The position numbers and the translations under genes were made by a program. A stretch of 64,000 nucleotides of DNA from Salibaculum halophilum (GTDB lineage Bacteria; Pseudomonadota; Alphaproteobacteria; Rhodobacterales; Rhodobacteraceae): assembly GCF_002094885.1 (NCBI RefSeq), contig NZ_MSIT01000008.1, positions 62,001 through 126,000 of the forward strand. Reading direction: 5' to 3'. Positions 37,989-46,540 of the stretch are shown here, piece by piece; within the stretch, counting starts at the first letter, position 1, and every line of letters begins with the position of its first letter. The notes beneath the pieces are model-generated. The model made no database searches. It was not told the origin of the DNA and saw only the letters and a list, made by a program, of their open reading frames with translations.

Positions 37989-38764
37989 CCGGACCCGGCG
38001 ATGTCAGCGATTGGTGGCGCACCCGGATCATAGACATGGAACCGGGCCACATCCGGCTGCGCGGCCAGCCCGTCGAAAAGCTGATCGGAAACATCGGCTT
38101 TGCCCGGATGATCTGGCTGCTGGTGATGGGAAGCGAAATCGACGGGCCCCGCGCCGAGCTGTTCGAGGCCGCGCTGGTGGCGGCCGTCGATCACGGCCCG
38201 CAAGCGCCGTCGATCGCGGCGGCGCGGATGGCGGCCACCTGCGGGATCGGCCTGCAATCGGCCATGGCGACGGGGCTGAACATGCTGGGTGACGTGCATG
38301 GCGGCGCGGGCGAACAGGCGATCGACCTCTACCGGCACTGCGCGGCCGCCGGCCCCGGGCAACTGGGTGCTGCGCTGGAGAGTTGGCGCGCCGAGCACGG
38401 GCGCTTCCTGCCCGGCTTCGGGCATCGCTTTCACACGCCGGTCGACCCACGCGCCCCCCGCCTGCTGGACCTGGTGGACAGGGCGGCGGCGGCCGGCGCC
38501 GTCTCGGGCACCCATGCCGGGATCGGCCGCGCGATCGAGGCCCACCTCGCATCCGAACGCGGCAAGCCCGTCCCGATGAACATCGACGGGGCCACGGCCG
38601 TCATCTACGCGGAACTGGGCTGTCCCCCTGCCCTGGCGCGCGGCTTTTTCGGCCTGTCGCGCTCCGTGGGGATTCTCGCCCATGCCTGGGAACAGACCGA
38701 GCAGGGCGGCCGCAACAAGGGCCCGACCCCGCCGGGCTACCGATGGACCCATGACAGCGACTGA
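37985..38764 (+). CDS. Citryl-CoA lyase-like (citrate synthase superfamily) protein
   Basis: A 259-residue short citrate-synthase-fold protein, much shorter than citrate synthase (about 430) and like stand-alone citryl-CoA lyases. The catalytic triad is kept: His105 (LGDVHGGAGEQ), His147 (LPGFGHRFHTPVDPR) and Asp201 (MNIDGATAVIYAELG). Such enzymes cleave citryl-CoA to acetyl-CoA and oxaloacetate, or a related CoA ester. With the CoA transferase upstream it would complete a transporter-activation-cleavage route. The true substrate is unknown. The start overlaps the transferase by four bases (ATGA), and the stop overlaps the next gene by 14. Confidence 0.82.
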   Translation: MTGPGDVSDWWRTRIIDMEPGHIRLRGQPVEKLIGNIGFARMIWLLVMGSEIDGPRAELFEAALVAAVDHGPQAPSIAAARMAATCGIGLQSAMATGLNMLGDVHGGAGEQAIDLYRHCAAAGPGQLGAALESWRAEHGRFLPGFGHRFHTPVDPRAPRLLDLVDRAAAAGAVSGTHAGIGRAIEAHLASERGKPVPMNIDGATAVIYAELGCPPALARGFFGLSRSVGILAHAWEQTEQGGRNKGPTPPGYRWTHDSD

Positions 38765-39788
38765 GCCCCCCGGCGGAGCGACGGGTCCGACATTGTTCGT
38801 GGGGGCGGCCGGGGCGCTGTTGTTCTGGGTGATCGGGTTTCCGGCGGCGGTCCTGACCGGGCCTGCGGTCAGCGTGTCGCTGGCCGCGGTGATGGGCTGG
38901 CGGATGGCGGTGCCGGGGCCGCTGAGGAACGCGGTCTTCCTTGTCCTTGGGCTGCAGATCGGCAGCACGGTCACCCCCGAGGTGATCTCGACCGCCCTGA
39001 CATGGCCCCTCTCATTGGCGCTGCTCGCGGTTACGCTGATCCTGACCATGCTCATCGCCCGAATTGTGCTGATGCGCGGCTTCGGCTACGACCGCATGAC
39101 GGCGCTGCTGGCCGCGACGCCCGGCCATCTCAGCTATGTGCTGGGGCTGTCGCTCGACCTGCGGGTCGATGTGGCGAAACTTGCCCTGGTCCAGACCATA
39201 CGGGTTTTGATGCTCACGGTCCTCGTGCCGGTGCTGATCGCGCTCTGGGGTGTTCAGGGCACAGCGCCCCCGCCCGAAAGCGGCGCGATCTCGGTCGCAG
39301 CGCTGGCGATCCTCGTCCCGCTGGGGCTAGGCGTGGGCCTGCTGTTCAATAGGCTCGGGATTCCCGCGCCGCTCCTGCTGGGCGCGATGAGCATCTCCGC
39401 GCTGGGTCATGGCCTGGACCTGACGCCGGGCGCGATGCCCCCATGGTTGACCACGATCGCCTTCGTCTGCATGGGCGCGCTGATCGGAACCCGGCTGAGC
39501 GGCGTCGACAGGCGCGGCTTGTCCCAGGCCCTGCTCGCAGGGATCGTCACCACCGGCGTGGCATGCACCGTCGCCGCGGGTGGCGCCTGGCTCGCGTCGC
39601 AAGTCCTGGGGCTGCCACCCGGGGCCCTCCTGCTCGCCTTCGCCCCCGGCGGCGTCGAGGTCATGGCCGCGATTGCCGTCGAAACGCGACTGGAACCCGC
39701 CTTCGTAGCCGCGCATCACGTCTTTCGGCTGTTCGCCCTCAGCCTTCTTGTTCCTGTCTTCGTCAGGCGGCGCGCCGTGTCGCGCTGA
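38751..39788 (+). CDS. AbrB-family membrane protein (putative ammonia monooxygenase-type)
   Basis: A 345-residue membrane protein with about ten helices and two repeats, of the AbrB membrane family (often mis-named ammonia monooxygenase). Motifs include LTGPAVSVSLAAVMGWRMAVP, FLVLGLQIGSTVTPEVI, LLAATPGHLSYVLGLSLDLR (about residues 120-139) and LLAFAPGGVEVMAAIAVETR (about 298-317). The two ATPGH/APGG motifs are the family hallmark. It may be a transporter or exporter. It overlaps the citryl-CoA lyase-like gene by 14 bases, so it belongs to the operon. I chose ATG 38751; upstream codons in this frame lie inside the previous gene. Confidence 0.8.
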   Translation: MTATEPPGGATGPTLFVGAAGALLFWVIGFPAAVLTGPAVSVSLAAVMGWRMAVPGPLRNAVFLVLGLQIGSTVTPEVISTALTWPLSLALLAVTLILTMLIARIVLMRGFGYDRMTALLAATPGHLSYVLGLSLDLRVDVAKLALVQTIRVLMLTVLVPVLIALWGVQGTAPPPESGAISVAALAILVPLGLGVGLLFNRLGIPAPLLLGAMSISALGHGLDLTPGAMPPWLTTIAFVCMGALIGTRLSGVDRRGLSQALLAGIVTTGVACTVAAGGAWLASQVLGLPPGALLLAFAPGGVEVMAAIAVETRLEPAFVAAHHVFRLFALSLLVPVFVRRRAVSR

Positions 39789-39914
39789 CCCTTGTGGGCC
39801 TTGCGCGACCCGAAGGCGCCGAGCGGCGGCGGGCATCGATCGGACCACAACATGCCGAACCCGCCCCAGCGCGCGGGGCCGCCGGGGCCGCGGCCACCAC
39901 CCGAGCCGAGGAAT

Positions 39915-39976
39915 GGGGGCTCTGCCCCCGTCCCGCGATGCGGGACTCCCCCGGGATATTTTGGGTCCAAAGAAAG
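39915..39976. repeat. Intergenic repeat element, copy C (inverted)
   Basis: The hairpin GGGGGCTCTGCCCCC (39915-39929), a second hairpin TCCCGCGATGCGGGA (39931-39945) and then CCCCGGGATATTTTGGGTCC followed by AAAGAAAG (39949-39976). The last part is the reverse complement of copy B with a few differences. Confidence 0.6.
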
Positions 39977-40100
39977 GCCCCGGCAGAGGGTCACCAGGTG
40001 CCGTGCCGGGGCCCGGAGCTTTCTCCGGACGCGGTCATCGGCGTCCCCGCCTGTACCGCTTTTACAGGTTTTCCGATTCCGGTTAAGGAACTCTTACCGT

Positions 40101-40162
40101 TTTCTTTGGACCGGAAATATCCCGGGGTGAATTGGCCGACAGGCCAAGAGGGGCAGCGCCCC
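40101..40162. repeat. Intergenic repeat element, copy B
   Basis: TTTCTTTG then GACCGGAAATATCCCGGGG (40109-40127, identical to 13607-13625) and the hairpin GGGGCAGCGCCCC (40150-40162). It faces copy C about 130 bases away, so the pair could form a large cruciform. Confidence 0.6.
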
Positions 40163-40196
40163 TTCCCGGTCGGCGCGGGCGCAGCCCGAGACGAAA

Positions 40197-40220
40197 AAAC
40201 GGGGACCGAAGCCCCCGTTT
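40197..40220 (-). terminator. Intrinsic terminator with C(TTCG)G loop, nrdJ strand
   Basis: On the minus strand the sequence is AAACGGGGGCTTCGG followed by TCCCCG and then TTTTTT: a stable stem with a TTCG tetraloop and a clean T-run. It lies about 150 bases downstream of the nrdJ stop and is the best intrinsic terminator in the window. Confidence 0.75.
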
Positions 40221-40335
40221 GAGTTTCGCCGTTCAGGCTCAGTTCCTTGCACCGCCCGGTTTCTGCCTGCGGCCTGAACGTCGGCAGCGCGAGCGCACCC
40301 GCGCCGTGCCCCCTTGGAGCGCCCCTGGCGCTCTG

Positions 40336-40361
40336 GCGGGGCGGATTGCGATCCGCCCCGC
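40336..40361 (-). terminator. Hairpin directly after nrdJ
   Basis: A perfect 11-base stem (GCGGGGCGGAT with its complement) and four-base loop, eight bases past the nrdJ stop. There is no T-run, so it is more likely an mRNA-stabilising hairpin or part of a two-stage terminator. Confidence 0.45.
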
Positions 40362-40369
40362 CGCCTGTC

Positions 40370-43300
40370 TCAGCTGCACCCGCTGGTTCCGCCGCAGGTG
40401 TTGCACTTCATGCAGGTGCCATTGCGCACCAGCGTGTAGTTGCCGCAGTCGCCGCAGGCCTCGCCCTCGTAGCCCTGCATCCGGGCCTTGTCGCGCGCGG
40501 TGATCGACGCCGCCCCGGTGGCCCGGGCCATGCCGCCGCCCTCGGCGACCACGGGCATCATGGTGTCCAGCCCGGCCTGCACCTCCGCCGCGCCGTCGAG
40601 GCCCCCGGCCCCGCCCTGCAGCACCACCAGGTCCTGCGGCACGCGCTTGCGCAGATAGCCGGTCGAGCTGATCTGCTTGAGCACTTCCAGGCTGCGCGAA
40701 CTGGCGCTCTCCGACATCTCCTTGATGTTGGACACGCCCTCTTCCTCGCCCCGGCCGAGGTCGTCGAACGACGCGCCCTCGGGCTTGACGTGCGCCAGGT
40801 CGGTGCGGTCGAGGTAGCTGACGGCCAGTTCGCGGAAGATGTAGTCGAGGATCGACGTGGCGTTCTTGATGCTGTCGTTGCCCTGCACCATGCCCGCGGG
40901 CTCGAACTTGGTGAAGGTGAAGGCGTCGACGAATTCCTCCAGCGGCACGCCGTACTGCAGGCCCACGGACACGGCGATGGCGAAGTTGTTCATCATCGCG
41001 CGGAAGCCGGCACCCTCCTTGTGCATGTCGATGAAGATCTCGCCCAGGTTGCCGTCCTCGTATTCGCCGGTGCGCAGGTAGACCTTGTGCCCGCCGACGA
41101 TGGCCTTCTGGGTGTAGCCCTTGCGGCGTTCGGGCATCTTTTCGCGGTGGTTACGCACCAGTTCCTTGACGACGACCTTCTCGACCACCTTCTCGGCCAG
41201 CACCGTGGCCTTCTCCCGGGTCGAGCCGCTTTCCAGGGCCTCCTGCGCCTCGTCGTCATCCTCGACCAGCGCGGCGGCCAGGGGCTGCGACAGCTTGGAG
41301 CCGTCACGGTAGAGCGCGTTGGCCTTCACGCCCATGGACCAGCTGCGCTCGTAAGCGGCCTGGCAATCGGCGATGGTGGCGTCGTTGGGCATGTTGATGG
41401 TCTTGGAGATCGCCCCCGAGATGAAGCTCTGCGCCGCGGCCATCATGTCGATGTGGCTGGTGACGCCGAGGTAGCGCGTGCCCTTCTTGCCACAGGGGTT
41501 GGCGCAGTCGAAGACGTTATAGTGTTCCTCGCGCAGGTAAGGCGCGCCCTCCAGCGTCATGGTCCCGCAGACGTGGTCGTTGGCGGCCTCGATATCGGCC
41601 TTGTTGAAGCCCAGGTGCGCCAGCAGGTCGAAGGTCGGATCGTTGAGCCGCTCGGCCGGGATGCCCAGCGTCTTCTGGCAGAACTCCGCCCCCAGCGTCC
41701 ACTGGTTGAAGACGAAGCGGATGTCGAAGGCGCTCGGCAATGCCGCCTCGATCTTGGCGATCTCGGCCTCGCCGAAACCGTGCCCGACCAGCGCGGTGTG
41801 GTTGATGCCGGGCGCATTGCCCAGGGTGCCGTGGCCCACGGCGTAGGCGACGATCTCCTCGATCTGCGCGGGGCCGTAGCCCAGCTTTTCCAGCGCCGCG
41901 GGCACCGACTGGTTGATGATCTTGAAGTAGCCGCCGCCGGCGAGCTTCTTGAACTTGACCAGCGCGAAGTCCGGTTCGATCCCGGTGGTATCGCAGTCCA
42001 TGACCAGCCCGATCGTGCCCGTGGGCGCGATGACCGTGGCCTGCGCGTTGCGGTAGCCGTTTGCCTCGCCCAGGCTGAGCGCCTCGTCCCAGGCCGACAT
42101 GGCCAGGTCCACCAGGCGGGCATCGGGGCAATTGGCGTGGTCCAGCGGCACCGGCGTGACCTCCAGGCCCTCGTAGCCCTCGCTCGCGCCGTAGGCGGCA
42201 TTGCGGTGGTTGCGGATGACCCGCAGCATGTGGTCGCGGTTCTTCTCGAACTTGGCGAAGGGGCCGAGCTCGCCCGCGATCTCGGCGCTGGTGGCGTAGG
42301 ACACGCCGGTCATGATCGCGGTCAGCGCCCCCGCCAGCGCGCGGCCCGCGTCACTGTCATAGCCCAGCCCCATGTTCATCAGCAGCCCGCCTATGTTGGC
42401 ATACCCGAGGCCCAGCGTGCGGAAGTCGTAGGACAGCCGCGCAATCTCCTGCGAGGGGAACTGCGCCATCATCACCGAGATTTCCAGCGTCAGCGTCCAC
42501 AGCCGCGTGGCGTGCATGTAGCCTTCCGCGTCGAACACGCCGTCGCGGTAGAAGGTCAGCAGGTTCATCGAGGCCAGGTTGCAGGCCGTGTCATCAAGGA
42601 ACATGTATTCCGAGCACGGGTTCGAGCCGCGGATCTCGCCGTCCTCGGGACAGGTGTGCCAGGCGTTGACCGTGTCGTGATACTGGATGCCCGGATCGGC
42701 GCAGGCCCAGGCGGCGTGGCCGACCTTTTCCCACAAATCGCGGGCCTTGACGGTGCGGGCGACCTCGCCGTTGGTGCGGTTGATCAGGTCCCAGTCCGCA
42801 TCCTCGCGCACGGCCTTGAGGAAGGCATCCGTCACGCGGATCGAGTTGTTCGAGTTCTGCCCCGAGACCGAGTTGTAGGCCTCGCTGTCCCAGTCGGTGT
42901 CGTAGGTGGGAAACTCGATGCTGTCGTAGCCCTGCTTGGCATAGTCCAGCACCCGCTTGACGTAGGTTTCGGGGACCGCGACCTTCTTTGCCTCGCGGAT
43001 CGCGGCCTTGAGGCCGGCATTGACCTTGGGGTCGCAGGCGTCCTCGGCCGCGCCGTCCCAGGCCTTGATGGCGGCGAAGATCTTGTTGAGCCCGGCCTCG
43101 TGCATCTTGGAGCCGGCGACGATGCTGGCGACCTTCTGTTCCTCCAGCACCTTCCAGTCGATGAAGTCCTCGATGTCGGGGTGGTCGGCGTCCACGATCA
43201 CCATCTTGGCGGCGCGGCGCGTGGTGCCGCCCGACTTGATGGCGCCCGCGGCGCGGTCGCCGATCTTGAGAAAGCCCATCAGGCCGCTGGACTTGCCCCC

Positions 43301-44017
43301 GCCCGAGAGCGGCTCGCCCTCGCCGCGCAGGTGGCTGAAGTTGGTGCCGGTGCCCGAGCCGTACTTGAACAGCCGCGCCTCGCGCACCCAGAGGTCCATG
43401 ATGCCGCCCTCGTTGACCAGGTCGTCACGGCAGCCCTGGATAAAGCAGGCGTGCGGCTGGGGGTGTTCATAGGCGCTCTGCGAGGCGGCCACCGCGCCGG
43501 TGCGGTGATCGACGTAGTGGTGCCCCTGGCTGGGGCCGTCGATGCCATAGGCCCAGTGCAACCCGGTGTTGAACCACTGCGGCGAGTTCGGCGCGGCGCG
43601 CTGGGTGGCCAGCATGTAACGCATCTCGTCGAAGTAGGCGCGCGCGTCCTCCTCGGAGGAGAAATAGCCGCCCTTCCAGCCCCAGTAGGTCCAGGCGCCG
43701 GCCATGCGGTCGAAGACCTGCTTGGCGCTGGTCTCGCCGGTCAGGGTCGCGCCCTTGGCGGGCTCGGAGCGCCACAGGAATTCCGGCACGCCCTTTTCCT
43801 GGATCCGGCGCAGCTTGTCCGGCACGCCCGCCTTGCGGAAGTACTTCTGGGCGATCACGTCGCTGGCGACCTGGCTCCAGCGGGCGGGAATTTCGCAGTC
43901 TTCCAGCTTGAAGACGGTGGTGCCGTCGGGATTGCGGATCTCCGACGTCGTGGTCTTGAACTCGATGTCCGCGTAAGCGTCCTGCCCGGCCTTGGTGAAG
44001 CTGCGTTCGATCTTCAT
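40370..44017 (-). CDS. nrdJ: Vitamin B12-dependent (class II) ribonucleotide reductase
   Basis: A 1215-residue adenosylcobalamin-dependent ribonucleotide reductase that makes deoxyribonucleotides with or without oxygen. Features are [20 protein letters not shown] (about residues 139-158), [20 protein letters not shown] (about 228-247), the active-site finger loop [20 protein letters not shown] (about 470-490) and the C-terminal redox cysteines in [21 protein letters not shown]. The tail CxxC...CxxC is typical of the long NrdJ form. It starts at ATG 44017 ([12 protein letters not shown]). NrdR-like boxes lie about 180 bases upstream. A very long antisense open frame covers it but is a GC artefact. 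Confidence 0.97.
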   Translation of the reverse strand: MKIERSFTKAGQDAYADIEFKTTTSEIRNPDGTTVFKLEDCEIPARWSQVASDVIAQKYFRKAGVPDKLRRIQEKGVPEFLWRSEPAKGATLTGETSAKQVFDRMAGAWTYWGWKGGYFSSEEDARAYFDEMRYMLATQRAAPNSPQWFNTGLHWAYGIDGPSQGHHYVDHRTGAVAASQSAYEHPQPHACFIQGCRDDLVNEGGIMDLWVREARLFKYGSGTGTNFSHLRGEGEPLSGGGKSSGLMGFLKIGDRAAGAIKSGGTTRRAAKMVIVDADHPDIEDFIDWKVLEEQKVASIVAGSKMHEAGLNKIFAAIKAWDGAAEDACDPKVNAGLKAAIREAKKVAVPETYVKRVLDYAKQGYDSIEFPTYDTDWDSEAYNSVSGQNSNNSIRVTDAFLKAVREDADWDLINRTNGEVARTVKARDLWEKVGHAAWACADPGIQYHDTVNAWHTCPEDGEIRGSNPCSEYMFLDDTACNLASMNLLTFYRDGVFDAEGYMHATRLWTLTLEISVMMAQFPSQEIARLSYDFRTLGLGYANIGGLLMNMGLGYDSDAGRALAGALTAIMTGVSYATSAEIAGELGPFAKFEKNRDHMLRVIRNHRNAAYGASEGYEGLEVTPVPLDHANCPDARLVDLAMSAWDEALSLGEANGYRNAQATVIAPTGTIGLVMDCDTTGIEPDFALVKFKKLAGGGYFKIINQSVPAALEKLGYGPAQIEEIVAYAVGHGTLGNAPGINHTALVGHGFGEAEIAKIEAALPSAFDIRFVFNQWTLGAEFCQKTLGIPAERLNDPTFDLLAHLGFNKADIEAANDHVCGTMTLEGAPYLREEHYNVFDCANPCGKKGTRYLGVTSHIDMMAAAQSFISGAISKTINMPNDATIADCQAAYERSWSMGVKANALYRDGSKLSQPLAAALVEDDDEAQEALESGSTREKATVLAEKVVEKVVVKELVRNHREKMPERRKGYTQKAIVGGHKVYLRTGEYEDGNLGEIFIDMHKEGAGFRAMMNNFAIAVSVGLQYGVPLEEFVDAFTFTKFEPAGMVQGNDSIKNATSILDYIFRELAVSYLDRTDLAHVKPEGASFDDLGRGEEEGVSNIKEMSESASSRSLEVLKQISSTGYLRKRVPQDLVVLQGGAGGLDGAAEVQAGLDTMMPVVAEGGGMARATGAASITARDKARMQGYEGEACGDCGNYTLVRNGTCMKCNTCGGTSGCS

Positions 44018-44196
44018 TGTTGTCCCTCGTGCCTCTTGTTCGTGGTCGTCGTTGCGACCATTGCGTTAATCCCGTGGGGCGCGCAGGCCCCGGCGCCGTT
44101 CCGTTCACAGGACGAACTCTCCTGCCGCGCCCCCTTCCACGGGCGCGCGCGCCTGTCGCGCTGCTTATTTTCAGGGTCTGTGTCCCTGCCGCTCTG

Positions 44197-44243
44197 ACAC
44201 TAAATGTAGTGTTTGTCCGACCGGCTCGCACAAGATGGCAAAT
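44197..44243. promoter_or_regulatory. NrdR box (pair, second degenerate) upstream of nrdJ
   Basis: ACACTAAATGTAGTGT (44197-44212) is a near-perfect palindrome matching the NrdR consensus. A weaker site, GCACAAGATGGCAAAT (44228-44243), is centred 31 bases away, the spacing usual for NrdR pairs (three helix turns). NrdR represses ribonucleotide reductase genes when dATP is plentiful. No nrdR gene is in the window. Confidence 0.65.
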
Positions 44244-44503
44244 CTACAGGTGGGGGGTCAACTTGATTTTAACACAAGATGAGGGATTTTCGACTTGACC
44301 GTGGCGGCATCTGGCAGCCGGCACGATTCCTCCACCGGCTTGTGCACAAAAGGGGTGACGCGCGGGTCGAAAAATTCCGCCGCCCCCTCAGAAGCCTGTC
44401 ACGGAAACCTCACGATCCGCATGAAGATCCGCGCCGGGCCGCCCTCGATGCTCAAGGGTGTCACCGCGACGCCACGCGGCCGGTCCGGCGGTCAGTCGGA
44501 AGG
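44244..44503. other. Non-coding stretch between the nrdJ promoter region and tRNA-Pro
   Basis: No gene or clear signal was found here beyond the upstream part of the nrdJ promoter region. An open frame on the plus strand that runs across the tRNA is a tRNA-derived artefact. Confidence 0.4.
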
Positions 44504-44580
44504 TGGTCGGGGCGGCGAGATTCGAACTCACGACCCCCTGTACCCAAAACAGGTGCGCTACCAGACTGCGCCACGCCCCG
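44504..44580 (-). tRNA. tRNA-Pro (anticodon TGG)
   Basis: On the minus strand the molecule starts CGGGGCGTGGCGCAGTCTGG and ends CGCCCCGACCA, with a seven-base-pair acceptor stem and encoded CCA. The anticodon stem CCTGT/ACAGG encloses the loop TTTGGGT, giving anticodon TGG, which reads CCN proline codons. The T arm carries GTTCGAATC. Length is 77 bases. Confidence 0.97.
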
Positions 44581-44625
44581 GACCACGGCCGCCGATCTAC
44601 TTGCCCGGCGGGCGCTTGAAAAGCC

Positions 44626-45141
44626 CTAATCGGCCGGACAGGGCCAGGCGGCGTCCGCGCCGATGGCGGGGTGGCGCATCACGTCGCCCTCGGTGATGCC
44701 CAGCCGTGCGGCCATACCGCCGTTGATCTCGAGCACGAACTGCACCGCATCGCCGCCGGGGATCGCCGTCTCGTCGCGCGGCCGAGCCATGCGATGCAGA
44801 CGGGTCAGGCGGCCGGTGTCATCGAAGAACAGCATGTCCAACGGGATCAGCGTGTTTCGCATCCAGAAGCTGACCGGTTGCGGGCTGGGATAAACGAAGA
44901 GCATGCCCGAGAGCGTCGGCATCTCTTCCACGAACATAAGCCCGCGCGCGCGGGTTTCGGGGGTGTCGGCCACCTCGACCGAGAACCGCGCCTGCCCCCA
45001 GTCGCCGCGCAGGGTGACCTCATCGGGCGCGCAGGCCGCCGCGACGGCCGCGCCCAGCACTGACAGGCCCAGCGCCAGCGCCGCTGTCAGTCCTCGAAAT
45101 CCTCGGTGTCCTCGGCGTCCTCGCGCAGACCGGCTTCCCAT
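44626..45141 (-). CDS. DUF192 family exported protein
   Basis: A 171-residue protein. An Arg-rich n-region and hydrophobic stretch LTAALALGLSVLGAAVAAACA (residues 18-38, quoted to its Cys) form a signal peptide, possibly with a lipoprotein-like Cys. The DUF192 domain shows ETRARGLMFVEEMP (about 62-75), FWMRNTLIPLDMLFFD (about 93-108) and VLEINGGMAARLGITEGD. DUF192 proteins are small extracytoplasmic beta proteins of unknown function. ATG 45141 lies inside the cold-shock gene, giving a 55-base overlap. No better start that keeps the signal peptide was seen. Confidence 0.82.
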   Translation of the reverse strand: MGSRSARGRRGHRGFRGLTAALALGLSVLGAAVAAACAPDEVTLRGDWGQARFSVEVADTPETRARGLMFVEEMPTLSGMLFVYPSPQPVSFWMRNTLIPLDMLFFDDTGRLTRLHRMARPRDETAIPGGDAVQFVLEINGGMAARLGITEGDVMRHPAIGADAAWPCPAD

Positions 45142-45644
45142 GGCAGAACCTCCGTCGCCATGAGGCCGCGCGCCCCTTCGACCGCGCGCAGCCCGATGGC
45201 CTCGCCGGGGATCAGATCAGCAAGCCCGGACCGGCGCAAGACCTCGATATGGACAAAGACATCGTCCTCGACCCCGAAGATATTGGCGAACCCGAAGCCC
45301 TTGACCTTGTCGAACCACTTGACCCGCGCCGGCTGCATGGGCGCACCGGCCAGCTCCGCGGCGCTCATCTCGGCGAAATCGCTCAGCCCACCGCCGATCA
45401 CGGTGTCGGGTACCCGGATGTCGCGCACTTCGGCGGCCTGCAGGCCGCGCTCTGTCTCCAGCACGACAAGCTCGATCTCGGCCCCGTCGGCGACCGAGCT
45501 CTGCCCGAAATTGCGCAGCACGTTGGCGTGCAGCAGAATGTCCGGGCCGCCTTCCTCGGAGACGACAAAACCGAACCCCTTACCCGGATCGAACCACTTC
45601 ACATGGCCCCGACACAGGCGCCCGCTGGTGTTGTCTTCAGTCAT
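45087..45644 (-). CDS. Double cold-shock-domain protein
   Basis: A 185-residue protein with two CspA-type nucleic acid-binding domains. The first is GHVKWFDPGKGFGFVVSEEGGPDILLH (about residues 13-39; RNP1 KGFGFV, RNP2-like DILLHANVL). The second is ARVKWFDKVKGFGFANIF ... DDVFVHIEVL (about 106-137). An acidic tail EDAEDTEDFED follows. Such two-domain proteins are common in Rhodobacteraceae and probably act as RNA chaperones. Single-domain CspA proteins are about 70 residues. It is upstream of, and overlapping, the DUF192 gene. Confidence 0.9.
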   Translation of the reverse strand: MTEDNTSGRLCRGHVKWFDPGKGFGFVVSEEGGPDILLHANVLRNFGQSSVADGAEIELVVLETERGLQAAEVRDIRVPDTVIGGGLSDFAEMSAAELAGAPMQPARVKWFDKVKGFGFANIFGVEDDVFVHIEVLRRSGLADLIPGEAIGLRAVEGARGLMATEVLPWEAGLREDAEDTEDFED

Positions 45645-45788
45645 TGCTACAGGTCCCCGGCCCGCCGGACCCCAGTTTCCGCGGGCTCACGCGGTATCAC
45701 GTGCATTGTGGCCCGCGCAGTTTCAACCCAGTTCTTTTGTCGAAAATGCAGCGCCGCGGGCCATTTCCGGCGCGGGTTTCACCTTCCG

Positions 45789-46391
45789 TCAGGGATTAAG
45801 CCTCTGAACAGTCCACTCTTTTTCGCCGTCCCGCGTCCACTGGAACCGGTCGTGCAGGCGAAAGGCACCGTCGGCCCAAAACTCGATTTGCACAGGCGCA
45901 ATGCGGTAGCCGCCCCAGAACGGGGGCCGCTCGGGATCGGTGCCCTTCTCGGCGGTGATCCGCGCCACATCGGCCAGCAGAGCGCTGCGCGAGGACAACG
46001 GCTGCGATTGCTGCGAGGCCCAGGCGCCCAGCCGGCTTTTCAGGCTGCGGCTGCGGTAATAAGCATCAGCCTTTGCGCCCGCCTCGCGCGTAATCGTGCC
46101 GCGCACGCGGATCTGGCGGCGCAGGCTTTTCCAGTGCATCACGAAGGCCGCCTTGCCCGTCGCCTCGATCGCGGCGGCCTTGGCCGAACCGTAGTTGGTG
46201 TAGAAGATGAAGGCGTCGTCCTCGATATCCTTGAGCAGAACCATGCGCGCATCGGGCATCCCCTCGGCGTCGGTCGTGGCAAGGGCGATGGCGTTGGGGT
46301 CGTTGACTTCGGTCTTCTCGGCCTCGGCCAGCCAGCGCCGGGCGATCTCGAACGGGTCATCGCCCGCGAATATGCCTGTGCGGTCGGTCAT
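45789..46391 (-). CDS. pdxH: Pyridoxamine 5'-phosphate oxidase
   Basis: A 200-residue FMN flavoprotein that oxidises pyridoxine or pyridoxamine 5'-phosphate to PLP. Family motifs are [18 protein letters not shown] (about residues 38-55), [20 protein letters not shown] (about 62-81), [14 protein letters not shown] and the C-terminal signature [14 protein letters not shown] and [21 protein letters not shown] 46391 ([13 protein letters not shown]) is chosen over an upstream in-frame ATG at 46469, since family members begin close to this point. It is divergent from fabI. Confidence 0.95.
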   Translation of the reverse strand: MTDRTGIFAGDDPFEIARRWLAEAEKTEVNDPNAIALATTDAEGMPDARMVLLKDIEDDAFIFYTNYGSAKAAAIEATGKAAFVMHWKSLRRQIRVRGTITREAGAKADAYYRSRSLKSRLGAWASQQSQPLSSRSALLADVARITAEKGTDPERPPFWGGYRIAPVQIEFWADGAFRLHDRFQWTRDGEKEWTVQRLNP

Positions 46392-46476
46392 GTCGGTCTC
46401 CTGCCTGTTCTCGGCCCTCGCACACGGGGCCGTCCGGCGCGGAACATAGCACGGCGCGGTCCCTGTCAAAGGCGGC

Positions 46477-46516
46477 TTGATGCGCTGTGACGCTTGGCTT
46501 ACACCAAGCGCATCAA
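46477..46516. promoter_or_regulatory. Compound inverted repeat in the fabI leader
   Basis: TTGATGCGC (46477-46485) pairs with GCGCATCAA (46508-46516). Between them GCTTGG and CCAAGC form an inner hairpin. It lies 24 bases before the fabI start, between divergent pdxH and fabI. It could be an operator or an mRNA structure near the ribosome-binding site. The regulator is unknown. Confidence 0.45.
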
Positions 46517-46540
46517 AGGGCGACGCGGCGGGAGTTAAGG

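Larger units (their letters stand above)
39789..40369. other. Non-coding gap between convergent AbrB-type gene and nrdJ
   Basis: No supported gene. It holds two copies of the intergenic repeat in inverted orientation and two hairpins next to nrdJ, each listed separately. Short open frames here are composed of the repeat sequence and have no family features. Confidence 0.6.

Noticed and set aside
40247-44197. Plus-strand open frame of 1316 codons
   Set aside because: It is the antisense shadow of nrdJ, produced by high GC at third codon positions. Its composition (rich in His, Gln, Arg, Gly) is typical of such shadows.
44018-44200. Possible cobalamin riboswitch before the B12-dependent reductase gene
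   Set aside because: I looked for the B12-box-like conserved text in the leader and did not find it. An NrdR palindrome explains the region better. A covariance search would settle it.
44504-44580. tRNA-Pro as an integration site of a genomic island
   Set aside because: Ordinary housekeeping genes flank it on both sides, and no integrase or repeat of the tRNA 3' end was seen.
44279-44629. 116-codon plus-strand open frame containing GRRDSNSRPPVPKTGALP
   Set aside because: This text is the well-known spurious translation of the antisense strand of tRNA-Pro. It crosses the tRNA gene and has no other support.
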